Shown here one piece after another: positions 38,906 through 45,800 of a stretch of 45,800 bases of DNA. Each line of letters begins with the position of its first letter. Positions within the stretch are counted from its first letter, which is position 1. The notes below the pieces were generated by a model. The model was not told the DNA's origin and ran no database searches. It worked only from the letters and a program-made list of their open reading frames with translations. This stretch comes from Arcobacter sp. Lineage in GTDB: Bacteria > Acidobacteriota > Terriglobia > Bryobacterales > Bryobacteraceae. The position numbers and the translations under genes are program-made. Location: NCBI GenBank assembly GCA_020723085.1, contig DYJN01000005.1, positions 48,064 through 93,863 of the forward strand, in the 5' to 3' direction.

Positions 38906-40138
38906 ATGACGCTCGCCGAAAAAATCCTTGCCCGCGCCTCCGGGCGGTCCCGCGTCGAACCTGACGAGATCGTCGTCGCCGGCGTTGATCTCGCCATGAG
39001 CCACGAGAACGCCGACCTCGTCCGCAAGGCCTTCCTCGAGATCGGCGTCCCGCGCGTCTGGGACCCCGGCAAAATCGTCATCATCTTCGACCACCGCATC
39101 CCCGCCGAGAGCGAGAAGACCGCCGCCACCCATAAAGCCGTCCGCGAGTTCGTCGAGCAGCAGGGCATCCGCCACTTCTACGACGTCGGCCGCGGCGGCA
39201 TCTGCCATCAGGTGCTCGCCGATAACGGCCATGTCCGCCCCGGCATGGTCGTCGTCGGCACGGACTCCCACACCACCACCCACGGCGCCTTCGGCGCCTT
39301 CGCCACCGGCATCGGCGCCACCGAGATGGCCGGCGTGTGGGTGGAAGGCAGGCTGTGGTTCAAGGTCCCGTCCACGATCCGCATCGAAGTGGAGGGCGCG
39401 TTCGCCCCGTGGGTCTCCGCCAAGGACCTCATCCTCTGGATCATCGGCAGACTCGGCGCCGCCGGCGCCGACTACCGCGCCGTCGAGTTCGATGGCAGCG
39501 CCATCCGCCGCATGACCGTCGCCTCCCGCATGGTTCTCTGCAACCTCTCCATGGAAATGGGCGCCAAGGTCGCCTTCACTCCCGTCATGGAGATCGCCCC
39601 GGACGCCGATGCCGCCTACGAGCGCACCATCCACGTCAACCTCGATTACGACATCCCCGAGCCCCAGGTCGCCTGCCCCCACTCCGTTGACAATGTCAAG
39701 CCGGTGTCCGCGCTTCCGGAAGTCCCCGTTCACCAGGCCGTCCTCGGCTCCTGCACCAACGGCCGCCTCGAGGATCTCGAGGCCGCCGCCGCCATCCTCC
39801 GCGGCCGCCGCGTCCACCCCCGCACCCGCCTCATCATCATCCCCGCTTCCCAGCGCGTCTTCCTCGACGCCCTGCGCCTCGGCTGCATCGAGACCCTCGT
39901 CGAGGCCGGCGCCATCGTCAACCCGCCCGGCTGCGGCCCCTGCGTCGGCGTCCACCAGGGCATCCTCGCCGCCGGCGAAGTCTGCATCTCTTCCACTAAC
40001 CGCAACTTCATCGGCCGCATGGGCAGCAAGGACTCCTTCGTCTACCTCGCCAGCCCCGCCGTCGTCGCCGCTTCCGCCGTCGCCGGCCGCATCATCCATC
40101 CCGAGATCGTCATGGCCAGGGAGAACGCCCATGTCTGA
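38906..40138 (+). CDS. Aconitase-family hydro-lyase, large subunit
   Basis: The large subunit of a two-subunit aconitase-superfamily enzyme (LeuC, homoaconitase or dimethylmaleate hydratase type) carries a 4Fe-4S cluster. The 410-residue protein has VGTDSHTTTHGAFGAFATGI, the cluster ligands C283 in LGSCTNGRLEDL and C343 and C346 in PPGCGPCVGVHQG, and SSTNRNFIGRMGSKDSFVYL, all conserved. The size matches LeuC/HacA-type proteins. GAGGAGG lies eight bases upstream of ATG 38906, 13 bases after the lyase stop. The reading frame overlaps the small subunit gene by eight bases. Which substrate is isomerised cannot be read from this subunit. Confidence 0.9.
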   Translation: MTLAEKILARASGRSRVEPDEIVVAGVDLAMSHENADLVRKAFLEIGVPRVWDPGKIVIIFDHRIPAESEKTAATHKAVREFVEQQGIRHFYDVGRGGICHQVLADNGHVRPGMVVVGTDSHTTTHGAFGAFATGIGATEMAGVWVEGRLWFKVPSTIRIEVEGAFAPWVSAKDLILWIIGRLGAAGADYRAVEFDGSAIRRMTVASRMVLCNLSMEMGAKVAFTPVMEIAPDADAAYERTIHVNLDYDIPEPQVACPHSVDNVKPVSALPEVPVHQAVLGSCTNGRLEDLEAAAAILRGRRVHPRTRLIIIPASQRVFLDALRLGCIETLVEAGAIVNPPGCGPCVGVHQGILAAGEVCISSTNRNFIGRMGSKDSFVYLASPAVVAASAVAGRIIHPEIVMARENAHV

Positions 40139-40658
40139 AGCTGTTTCCATCCTCCGCGGCCGGGTCGCCGCCGTGCTCGGCGGCAACATCGACACCGACA
40201 TCATCTACCCCGGCCGGTATCTCAACATCACCGACCGCGAGAAGACCGCCGAGCACCTCTTCGAACTCGCCTACCCCGGGATCCGCCCGAAAATGCAGCC
40301 CGGCGACTTCATCGTCGCCGCCGCCAACTTCGGGTGCGGCTCCAGCCGCGAGCAGGCAGCCGCAGCCCTCAAGTTCTCCGGCTGCGGCGCCGTCATCGCC
40401 GCCGGCTTCGCCCGCATCTTCTTCCGCAATTCGATCAACCTCGGCCTGCCTGCCATCGTCAGCCCCTCGGCCCACGCCGAATGCAACGAAGGCGACGAAC
40501 TCGAAATCGACCTCGCCGCCGGCGTCATCCGCAACCTCTCGCGCAACCTCTCCATCGCCGCCGCGCCGCTCGATCCGCGCGCCATTGAGCTGATCCGCTC
40601 CGGCGGGCTCATCCCCTATCTCAAGGCCAGATACGCCTCCGCGCCCGCGGCAGGCTGA
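40131..40658 (+). CDS. Aconitase-family hydro-lyase, small subunit
   Basis: The 175-residue swivel-domain partner of the preceding protein has NIDTDIIYPGRYLNITD at residues 19-35, GDFIVAAANFGCGSSREQAA, and FARIFFRNSINLGLPAIVSP. The stretch after PGRY is the loop used to tell substrates apart: isopropylmalate isomerases usually read YLVY or YLVM and methanogen homoaconitase YLRT, whereas this protein reads YLNI. It therefore fits neither rule. The start ATG 40131 overlaps the large subunit by eight bases. The next gene, a dehydrogenase, is 21 bases away. Confidence 0.88.
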   Translation: MSEAVSILRGRVAAVLGGNIDTDIIYPGRYLNITDREKTAEHLFELAYPGIRPKMQPGDFIVAAANFGCGSSREQAAAALKFSGCGAVIAAGFARIFFRNSINLGLPAIVSPSAHAECNEGDELEIDLAAGVIRNLSRNLSIAAAPLDPRAIELIRSGGLIPYLKARYASAPAAG

Positions 40659-40679
40659 CCTTGCAGGAGGCTGTATCCC

Positions 40680-41786
40680 ATGGCCAGACACCAGATCGCT
40701 TGGCTCCCCGGCGACGGCATCGGCGTCGAAGTCGCCCAAGCCGCCCGCCTCGTCCTCGACGCGGCCGGCTATGAAGCCGATTACCATCCCGGCGACATCG
40801 GCTGGCATTTCTGGGTCGCCGAAGGCGACGCGCTGCCCCAGCGAACCCTCGACCTTCTGGCCCGCACCGAGTGCGCCTTCTTCGGCGCCATCACCTCCAA
40901 GCCCGCCGCCGAAGCCGCCCGCGAACTCGCGCCCCATCTCCAGGGCCGCGGCCTCGCCTACCGCAGCCCCATCGTCCGCATGCGCCAGCTGCTCGATCTT
41001 TACATCTGCCAGCGCCCCTGCCGCGCCCTGCCGGGCAACCCGCTCAACTACCGCGACGGCATCGACGTCGTCGTCTTCCGCGAGAACACCGAAGGCATGT
41101 ACATCGGCGTCGAGTTCCCCCAGGTGCCCGAGTCCTTCTACGCCGAAAAGGCGATGAGCCGCATCCCGCACGACGCCGCCGTCTCCATCCGCTCCATCAC
41201 GGCCAAAGCCTCCTACCGCATTGCCAAAGCGGCCTTCGAATTCGCCCGCCGCCACGGCCGCCGCAAGGTCACCGCCGTCCACAAGGCCAACGTCCTGCGC
41301 GCCACCTGCGGCCTCTTCCTCGAGCAGGCCACCAAAGTCGCCGCCCTCTACCCCGACATCGAGTTCGACGCCGCCAACGTCGACGCCATCTGCATGTGGC
41401 TGTTGAAAAACCCCCAGAACTACGACGTCATCGTGACGACAAACCTTTTCGGCGACATCCTCTCCGACCTGTGCGCCCAGTTGGTCGGCGGCATGGGTTT
41501 CGCATACAGCGGCAACATCGGCGACAAATACGCGCTCTTCGAGCCGACCCACGGGTCCGCTCCCAAATACGCGGGCCTGAACAAGGTGAACCCCATCGCC
41601 TCCATCCTCGCCGCCGCCATGATGGCCGGCTGGACCGGCGAGAAGGAGATCGAGGCCTCCATCCACAAGGCCGTCGCAGAGGTCGTGCGCCGCGGCGAGG
41701 TCCGCACCTACGACATGGGCGGATCCTCCACCACAATGCAGATGGCCGAAGCCATCGCCGCCCATGCCGCCCGCCTCCGCCCCTGA
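40680..41786 (+). CDS. Isocitrate/isopropylmalate dehydrogenase family protein
   Basis: This 368-residue beta-decarboxylating dehydrogenase oxidises a 3-substituted malate and releases CO2 with NAD(P). Seen: IAWLPGDGIGVEVAQAARLV, the substrate-loop YRSPIVRMRQLLDLYICQRP, VVVFRENTEGMYIGVEFPQV, NLFGDILSDLCAQLVGGMG and FEPTHGSAPKYAGLNKVNPI. In E. coli isocitrate dehydrogenase the loop reads RSLNVALR. Here it is RSPIVRMR: S96 is kept but the isocitrate-contacting Asn is I98. The substrate is therefore likely not plain isocitrate, though that is inference. GGAGG lies before the ATG. It is the last gene of the operon and converges on the Kgd gene (46 bases). Confidence 0.88.
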   Translation: MARHQIAWLPGDGIGVEVAQAARLVLDAAGYEADYHPGDIGWHFWVAEGDALPQRTLDLLARTECAFFGAITSKPAAEAARELAPHLQGRGLAYRSPIVRMRQLLDLYICQRPCRALPGNPLNYRDGIDVVVFRENTEGMYIGVEFPQVPESFYAEKAMSRIPHDAAVSIRSITAKASYRIAKAAFEFARRHGRRKVTAVHKANVLRATCGLFLEQATKVAALYPDIEFDAANVDAICMWLLKNPQNYDVIVTTNLFGDILSDLCAQLVGGMGFAYSGNIGDKYALFEPTHGSAPKYAGLNKVNPIASILAAAMMAGWTGEKEIEASIHKAVAEVVRRGEVRTYDMGGSSTTMQMAEAIAAHAARLRP

Positions 41787-41832
41787 GAACCGGAACCCGC
41801 GCCCCCGCTGCAGCCGCCGCAGCCGGCGCCGC

Positions 41833-44800
41833 TCAGGCGTCCGGCCGCGCCCCCTCCAGTGAGGCGTTCCGGCGCTTCTCCACCACGCGGTACCGCCGCG
41901 GGCGCAGCGGGCTGCCCCCGCTGAAGGCGTCTTCGAGCACCGCCGCCTGCTCCTGCGCGTGGCGCTTCGCCGATCCCGTGCTCGGCGAAGCGGCCTCCGG
42001 CCGGCCTGCGTACCGCAGCGTGCGCCGCGTCTGCGCCAGCATCGCCTCCAGCCGGTCCCGCACGAACAGGAATGCGCCCTGATTCCGCGGCTCCTCCTGC
42101 ACCCACACGATCTCCGCCGTCGAAGGGTGCCGCCACAGCGCCGCTTCCACTTCCTGCTCGGGCCACGGATACAGCTGTTCCAGCCGCACCAGCGCCGTGT
42201 TCCATGCGCCCCGCTTCTCCCGCTCCGCCAGCAGCTCGTAATAGATCTTCCCGGAGCAGAACAGCACCTGCACCACCCGGTCCGGCTGCACGGAAGAAAC
42301 GTCCGACAGCACCGGCTCGAAAAAGCCGCGCGTCAGATCGCCGAGCGTGCTGACGCACTTCGGATGGCGCAGCAGGCTCTTCGGCGTGAACACCACCAGC
42401 GGCTTGCGCAGCCCGCGGCGGTCGTGCCCGCCGTACATCTGCCGGCGCAGCAGGTGGAAATACTGCGCCGGCGTCGTCGCGTTGCACACCTGCAGGTTGT
42501 TCTCCGCCGCCAGTTGCAGGAACCGCTCGATGCGCGCGCTCGAGTGCTCGGGTCCCTGCCCTTCATAACTGTGCGGCAACAGCAGCACCAGCCCCGAAGG
42601 CTGGCCCCACTTCGCTTCGCCCGCGGCGATGAATTGGTCGATCAGGATCTGCGCCCCGTTGGCGAAGTCGCCGAACTGCGCCTCCCACAGCGTCAGCGTC
42701 AGCGGATTTCCCAGCGAATAGCCGTACTCGAAGCCCATCACCGCGTATTCGCTCAGGCTGCTGTCATACACTTCGAACCGCGCCTGCCGCGGATCCAGGT
42801 GCTGCAGCGGCGTGTACGGCTCGCCCGTGTTGTAGTCGAAATACTCCAGATGCCGCTGTGAGAACGTCCCCCGCCCGCTGTCCTGTCCGCTCAGCCGCAC
42901 CGGCGTGCCTTCCAGCGCCAGCGTGCCGAAGGCGAGAGCCTCCGCCGCCGCCCAGTCGATCGGCCCGCCTCTCAGAATCTCCCGCCGCCGGTCGATGAAC
43001 CCCTTCAACTTCGGATGCAGTGTGAAACCCGCGGGGAACGTCGTGATGCCTTCTATCACCGTTCTGAGCAGCCCCTCGTCCGCCGCCGTCCGCGGGCAGA
43101 TCTGCGGAATCGTGGCCTCTTCGTATTCGGTCACCTCCTGTAGCTCCCACTTTTCGCCCTTGCGCACAGCTTCTTCATGCGCCGCGTTCAGCGCGTCCTG
43201 AATCTGGCGCCGGATGCGGTCCACGGACTCTTTTGTCACCACCCCTTCGCGCAGCAGCCGCTGCGTGTACAGCGTGCCAGGCGGCTCCTTCGCCTTGATC
43301 GTGCGGTACATCACCGGCTGCGTGTAGCTCGGATCGTCGCCTTCGTTGTGACCGTACTTGCGGTAGCAGACCAGATCGATGACCACATCTTTCCGGAACT
43401 TCATCCGGTAGTCGAGCGCAATCTGCATGGCGCGCGCGCAGGCTTCCGGGTCGTCCCCGTTCACGTGCAGGATCGGCGCCTGCACCATCCGCGCCACGTC
43501 CGTGCAGTACGTCGAGGACCGGCTCTCCTCTGCCGTCGCCGTGAAGCCGATCTGATTGTTGATCACCAGATGAATCGTGCCGCCCGTCGTGTAGCCGTTC
43601 AGCAGCGACAGGTTCAGCGTCTCCGCCACCACGCCCTGCCCGGCGAACGCCGCGTCCCCATGCACCAGCACGGGCAGCACCTTCTCGCGCTTCTCGTCCC
43701 CCATGAAGGTCTGCTTGGCGCGGACGATCCCTTCCACCACCGGGTTCACCGCCTCCAGATGGCTCGGATTCGGCGAAAGAGACACCTTGATCTCGCGTCC
43801 CGAAGACGTGCGCTGCACGCCGCTCGCGCCCAGATGGTACTTCACGTCGCCCGACCCCTGCGCCATGTCCGGATCCACCACGCCTTCAAATTCTCCGAAC
43901 ACCTGCGCCATCGACTTGCCCACCAGATTGGCGAGCACCGTCAGCCGCCCGCGGTGCGCCATGCCGATGACGATCTCCTGCACGCCCGCCTCCGCGGCTC
44001 GCTCCAGGCACTCGTCGAGCACCACCATCGCGCTCTCCCCGCCTTCCAGCGAAAACCGCTTCTGCCCCACAAACCGCGTGTGAAGGAATTTCTCGAACCC
44101 CTCCGCCTGCAGCAGCCGCAGCAGAATCCGCCGCCGCGTCGTGTCGTCGAGCGGCCAGTTGTTCGCCTGCGGCTCCATCCGCTCCTGCAGCCACCGCTTC
44201 TCTTCCGGGTGCTGGATGTGCATGTACTCGCACCCCAGCCGCCCGCAGTAGGTCTGCCGGAGTTGCTCGATGATCTCCCGCAGCCGCGCCAGCTTCAGGT
44301 CGCCCGGAACCGCCAGGCTCCCCGTCATGAACTGCCGGTCGAAATCCCAGATCGTCAGCCCGTAGTTCGCCGGATCCAGTTCGGGATGGTACGAGGGCTT
44401 CACTCCCAGAGGGTTGAGATCCGCAATCAGATGTCCGCGGACGCGGTAGGCGTTGATCAGTTGCAGCACCGCCGCCTGCTTGGCGATCTCGTCCATCCGT
44501 TGGGGCGCGCCGAATCCCGCCGCTGCGGAGCCCCGGTCCACCTCCCAGCGGAACGGCTGGTACGGCATCCCGGTCTGCTCGAAAATCTCCTCGTAGAAGC
44601 GGTCTCCCCCTTCGAGCAGATCCTGCATCCTGCCCAGAAAAGCGCCGCTCTCCGCCCCCTGAATGATCCGGTGATCGTACGTGCACGTGATCGTCATCAC
44701 CTTGCACAGGCCGAGCGCGGCGCGCAGCTCGTCGCTCACCCCCTGGAAGCCCGCCGGCCAGTCAATCGCGCCCGTGGCGATGATGGCGCCCTGTCCGGGC

Positions 44801-45552
44801 AACAGCCGCGGAACGCTGCCCACCGTCCCCACCGTGCCGGGGTTGGTCAGCGATATCGTCGTGCCGAGAAAATCGTCCGGCGCGAGCTTGCCCCGGCGCG
44901 CCCGCTCCACCATGTCGTCAAAAGCGCGCATGAATTCGTAAAAGCTCATCCCGCCGGCGTTCTTGATCGACGGCACCAGCAGCGAACGGCGCCCGTCCTT
45001 GCCCGCCACATCCACCGCGATCCCGATGTTCACCTGCCGGCGGACGATCCGGTGCGGCTGCCCGTCCACCTCCGCGTACGCGTCGTTGATCACCGGCACG
45101 TGCCGCAGCGCGCGGACGACAGCCCAGGCGATCAGGTGCGTGTAGCTGATCTTCGAGTGCCCGTGCAACGAACGCCAGTGGTTCAGCAGCCGGCGGTTCT
45201 CGTCGATCACCTTCACCGGAATCGCCCGCTGGCTCGTCGCCGTGGGCACCGCCAGGCTCGCCGTCATGTTCTCGGCGATCCGCGCCGGCGCCCCCTTCAG
45301 CGGCGCCAGCTGCTCGCTCGGGCTGAGCGTCAGCGCCGGCGCCATCACGGGAGCGGCGGCTTTCGCCGGCTCCGGCTCGGGCAGCACCACGGTCTGGCTC
45401 ACCGGCGGCGGCGTGACCTCGACGGGCGGCTCGGATGCGAACCGCTGCTGCCAGCTCTCGTCCACCTGCCCCGGGCGGTTGACAAACTCCTGGTACAGCT
45501 CCTCTTCCAGCCACGAGTTCACGGTGGGTCTTCGTTTCGGTTCAATCGCCAT
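41833..45552 (-). CDS. kgd: Multifunctional 2-oxoglutarate decarboxylase/dehydrogenase (Kgd-type)
   Basis: The 1239-residue protein matches the mycobacterial/acidobacterial Kgd layout: a short N-terminal region (SWLEEELYQEFVNRPGQVDE), a linker rich in Pro and Ala (about 45-85), an E2-like acyltransferase domain at about 105-330 (SYTHLIAWAVVRALR, GRRSLLVPSIKNAGGMSFYE, TYDHRIIQGAESGAFLG with H294), and the thiamine-dependent E1 domain from about 355 onward (GMAHRGRLTVLANLVGKSMA, GDAAFAGQGVVAETLNLSLL, VCYRKYGHNEGDDPSYTQP). No lipoyl domain is seen at the N-terminus, as in Kgd, so it would act with a separate lipoylated partner. It converts 2-oxoglutarate towards succinyl-CoA or succinic semialdehyde. 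TGA-TACACT (45603-45595) is the likely -10. Confidence 0.95.
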   Translation of the reverse strand: MAIEPKRRPTVNSWLEEELYQEFVNRPGQVDESWQQRFASEPPVEVTPPPVSQTVVLPEPEPAKAAAPVMAPALTLSPSEQLAPLKGAPARIAENMTASLAVPTATSQRAIPVKVIDENRRLLNHWRSLHGHSKISYTHLIAWAVVRALRHVPVINDAYAEVDGQPHRIVRRQVNIGIAVDVAGKDGRRSLLVPSIKNAGGMSFYEFMRAFDDMVERARRGKLAPDDFLGTTISLTNPGTVGTVGSVPRLLPGQGAIIATGAIDWPAGFQGVSDELRAALGLCKVMTITCTYDHRIIQGAESGAFLGRMQDLLEGGDRFYEEIFEQTGMPYQPFRWEVDRGSAAAGFGAPQRMDEIAKQAAVLQLINAYRVRGHLIADLNPLGVKPSYHPELDPANYGLTIWDFDRQFMTGSLAVPGDLKLARLREIIEQLRQTYCGRLGCEYMHIQHPEEKRWLQERMEPQANNWPLDDTTRRRILLRLLQAEGFEKFLHTRFVGQKRFSLEGGESAMVVLDECLERAAEAGVQEIVIGMAHRGRLTVLANLVGKSMAQVFGEFEGVVDPDMAQGSGDVKYHLGASGVQRTSSGREIKVSLSPNPSHLEAVNPVVEGIVRAKQTFMGDEKREKVLPVLVHGDAAFAGQGVVAETLNLSLLNGYTTGGTIHLVINNQIGFTATAEESRSSTYCTDVARMVQAPILHVNGDDPEACARAMQIALDYRMKFRKDVVIDLVCYRKYGHNEGDDPSYTQPVMYRTIKAKEPPGTLYTQRLLREGVVTKESVDRIRRQIQDALNAAHEEAVRKGEKWELQEVTEYEEATIPQICPRTAADEGLLRTVIEGITTFPAGFTLHPKLKGFIDRRREILRGGPIDWAAAEALAFGTLALEGTPVRLSGQDSGRGTFSQRHLEYFDYNTGEPYTPLQHLDPRQARFEVYDSSLSEYAVMGFEYGYSLGNPLTLTLWEAQFGDFANGAQILIDQFIAAGEAKWGQPSGLVLLLPHSYEGQGPEHSSARIERFLQLAAENNLQVCNATTPAQYFHLLRRQMYGGHDRRGLRKPLVVFTPKSLLRHPKCVSTLGDLTRGFFEPVLSDVSSVQPDRVVQVLFCSGKIYYELLAEREKRGAWNTALVRLEQLYPWPEQEVEAALWRHPSTAEIVWVQEEPRNQGAFLFVRDRLEAMLAQTRRTLRYAGRPEAASPSTGSAKRHAQEQAAVLEDAFSGGSPLRPRRYRVVEKRRNASLEGARPDA

Positions 45553-45586
45553 GACTGTTTACGGATCGGGTAGAACGCCCCCCCTT

Positions 45587-45604
45587 CTGATTTCAGTGTA
45601 TCAG
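45587..45604. promoter_or_regulatory. Extended -10 of kgd inside a small inverted repeat
   Basis: On the minus strand TGA-TACACT (hexamer 45600-45595) precedes the kgd ATG by 42 bases. CTGAT (45587-45591) and ATCAG (45600-45604) form an inverted repeat spanning it, so a repressor site is possible but unproven. Confidence 0.35.
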
Positions 45605-45693
45605 CGGCCTGTGCGCTACTCCTTTCGACGCGCTTCGCGCCCCGTCCGATTCCTTCCTTGCTCCCATTCTGCCTTCCTGGAATGGAAAGGGCC

Positions 45694-45800
45694 ATGCGCA
45701 TTCTCGTCTTTTCCGACATCCACGGCGACCGGGCGGCTCTCGAGACCCTGATGGACCGCGACGCCGACCTCTACATCGCCGCCGGCGATCTCGTCTCCTG
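45694..45800 (+). CDS. Metallophosphoesterase, N-terminal fragment (window end)
   Basis: The gene runs off the window; 35 residues are visible. MRILVFSDIHGDRAALETLM shows the metal-binding DIHG of calcineurin-like phosphoesterases, and AAGDLVS holds the second GD motif. The start is ATG 45694, with GGAAAGG a few bases upstream; ATG 45682 is also in frame. It is divergent from kgd with a 141-base gap. Substrate and full domain layout cannot be seen. Confidence 0.75.
   Translation, partial: MRILVFSDIHGDRAALETLMDRDADLYIAAGDLVS

Noticed and set aside
38177-40138. A 653-residue fusion extending the aconitase-type large subunit upstream
   Set aside because: The first 243 codons are a Ser/Pro/Ala-rich shadow of the lyase gene. 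GAGGAGG before ATG 38906 and the family N-terminus fix the real start.
43177-45573. A 798-codon plus-strand frame antisense to kgd
   Set aside because: It is dominated by Arg, His, Leu and Pro with no domain, as expected opposite a GC-rich gene; kgd on the other strand is unambiguous.

Overview
The window is high-G+C bacterial chromosome with densely packed genes, most of them on short operons. The gene content points to an Acidobacteriota lineage of the Bryobacter/Solibacter type. The clues are a DUF1549/DUF1553 plus DUF1501 pair, a secreted family with an N-terminal 'LPNFTCLETIE' block, a Kgd-type 2-oxoglutarate decarboxylase, and many Sec-exported TPR and beta-barrel proteins. This placement is inferred from gene content only. 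I see no rRNA, tRNA, CRISPR array, insertion sequence or integrase, and no gene-free stretch longer than about 260 bases.

Layout. 138-4742: two histidine phosphatases, a pseudouridine synthase, an O-antigen-ligase-like membrane protein and the tRNA CCA-adding enzyme. 5000-12297: the DUF1549/1553-DUF1501 pair, a small membrane protein, a CDGSH iron-sulfur protein with PlsC, a secreted protein and a GH88-like glycoside hydrolase. 12307-18447: a membrane-embedded spermidine-synthase-like protein, an OPT transporter, a ferredoxin, an acyl-ACP thioesterase and YqeY. 18493-23602: a class V aminotransferase joined to SerA (serine synthesis), an RRM protein, a ROK kinase and an exported methyltransferase. 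23725-29423: a lower-G+C, three-gene operon of secreted modular proteins built from phage-tail-fibre-like and carbohydrate-active-like modules, including a perfect 218-bp tandem repeat. 29659-34674: glycosyltransferase, nucleotide-sugar dehydrogenase and polysaccharide deacetylase in one operon facing a beta-barrel protein, probably exopolysaccharide production. 34869-37923: two secreted repeat proteins and RNase III. 37987-41786: a four-gene operon of an isocitrate-lyase-family lyase, a two-subunit aconitase-type hydro-lyase and a beta-decarboxylating dehydrogenase. It converges on the 1239-residue Kgd gene (41833-45552). A metallophosphoesterase is cut by the window end.

Working together: SerA and its aminotransferase very likely make serine. 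The 37987-41786 operon reads as a complete lyase/isomerase/oxidative-decarboxylase route for a malate- or isocitrate-like acid; its substrate cannot be fixed from sequence. The 23725-29423 operon is the best candidate for an undescribed system: all three products carry Sec signals, share modules, and lie beside exopolysaccharide genes. Several genes (922, 4742, 9863, 14664, 31088) have a -10-like hexamer ending 6-7 bases before the start codon and no ribosome binding site, which suggests leaderless mRNAs.
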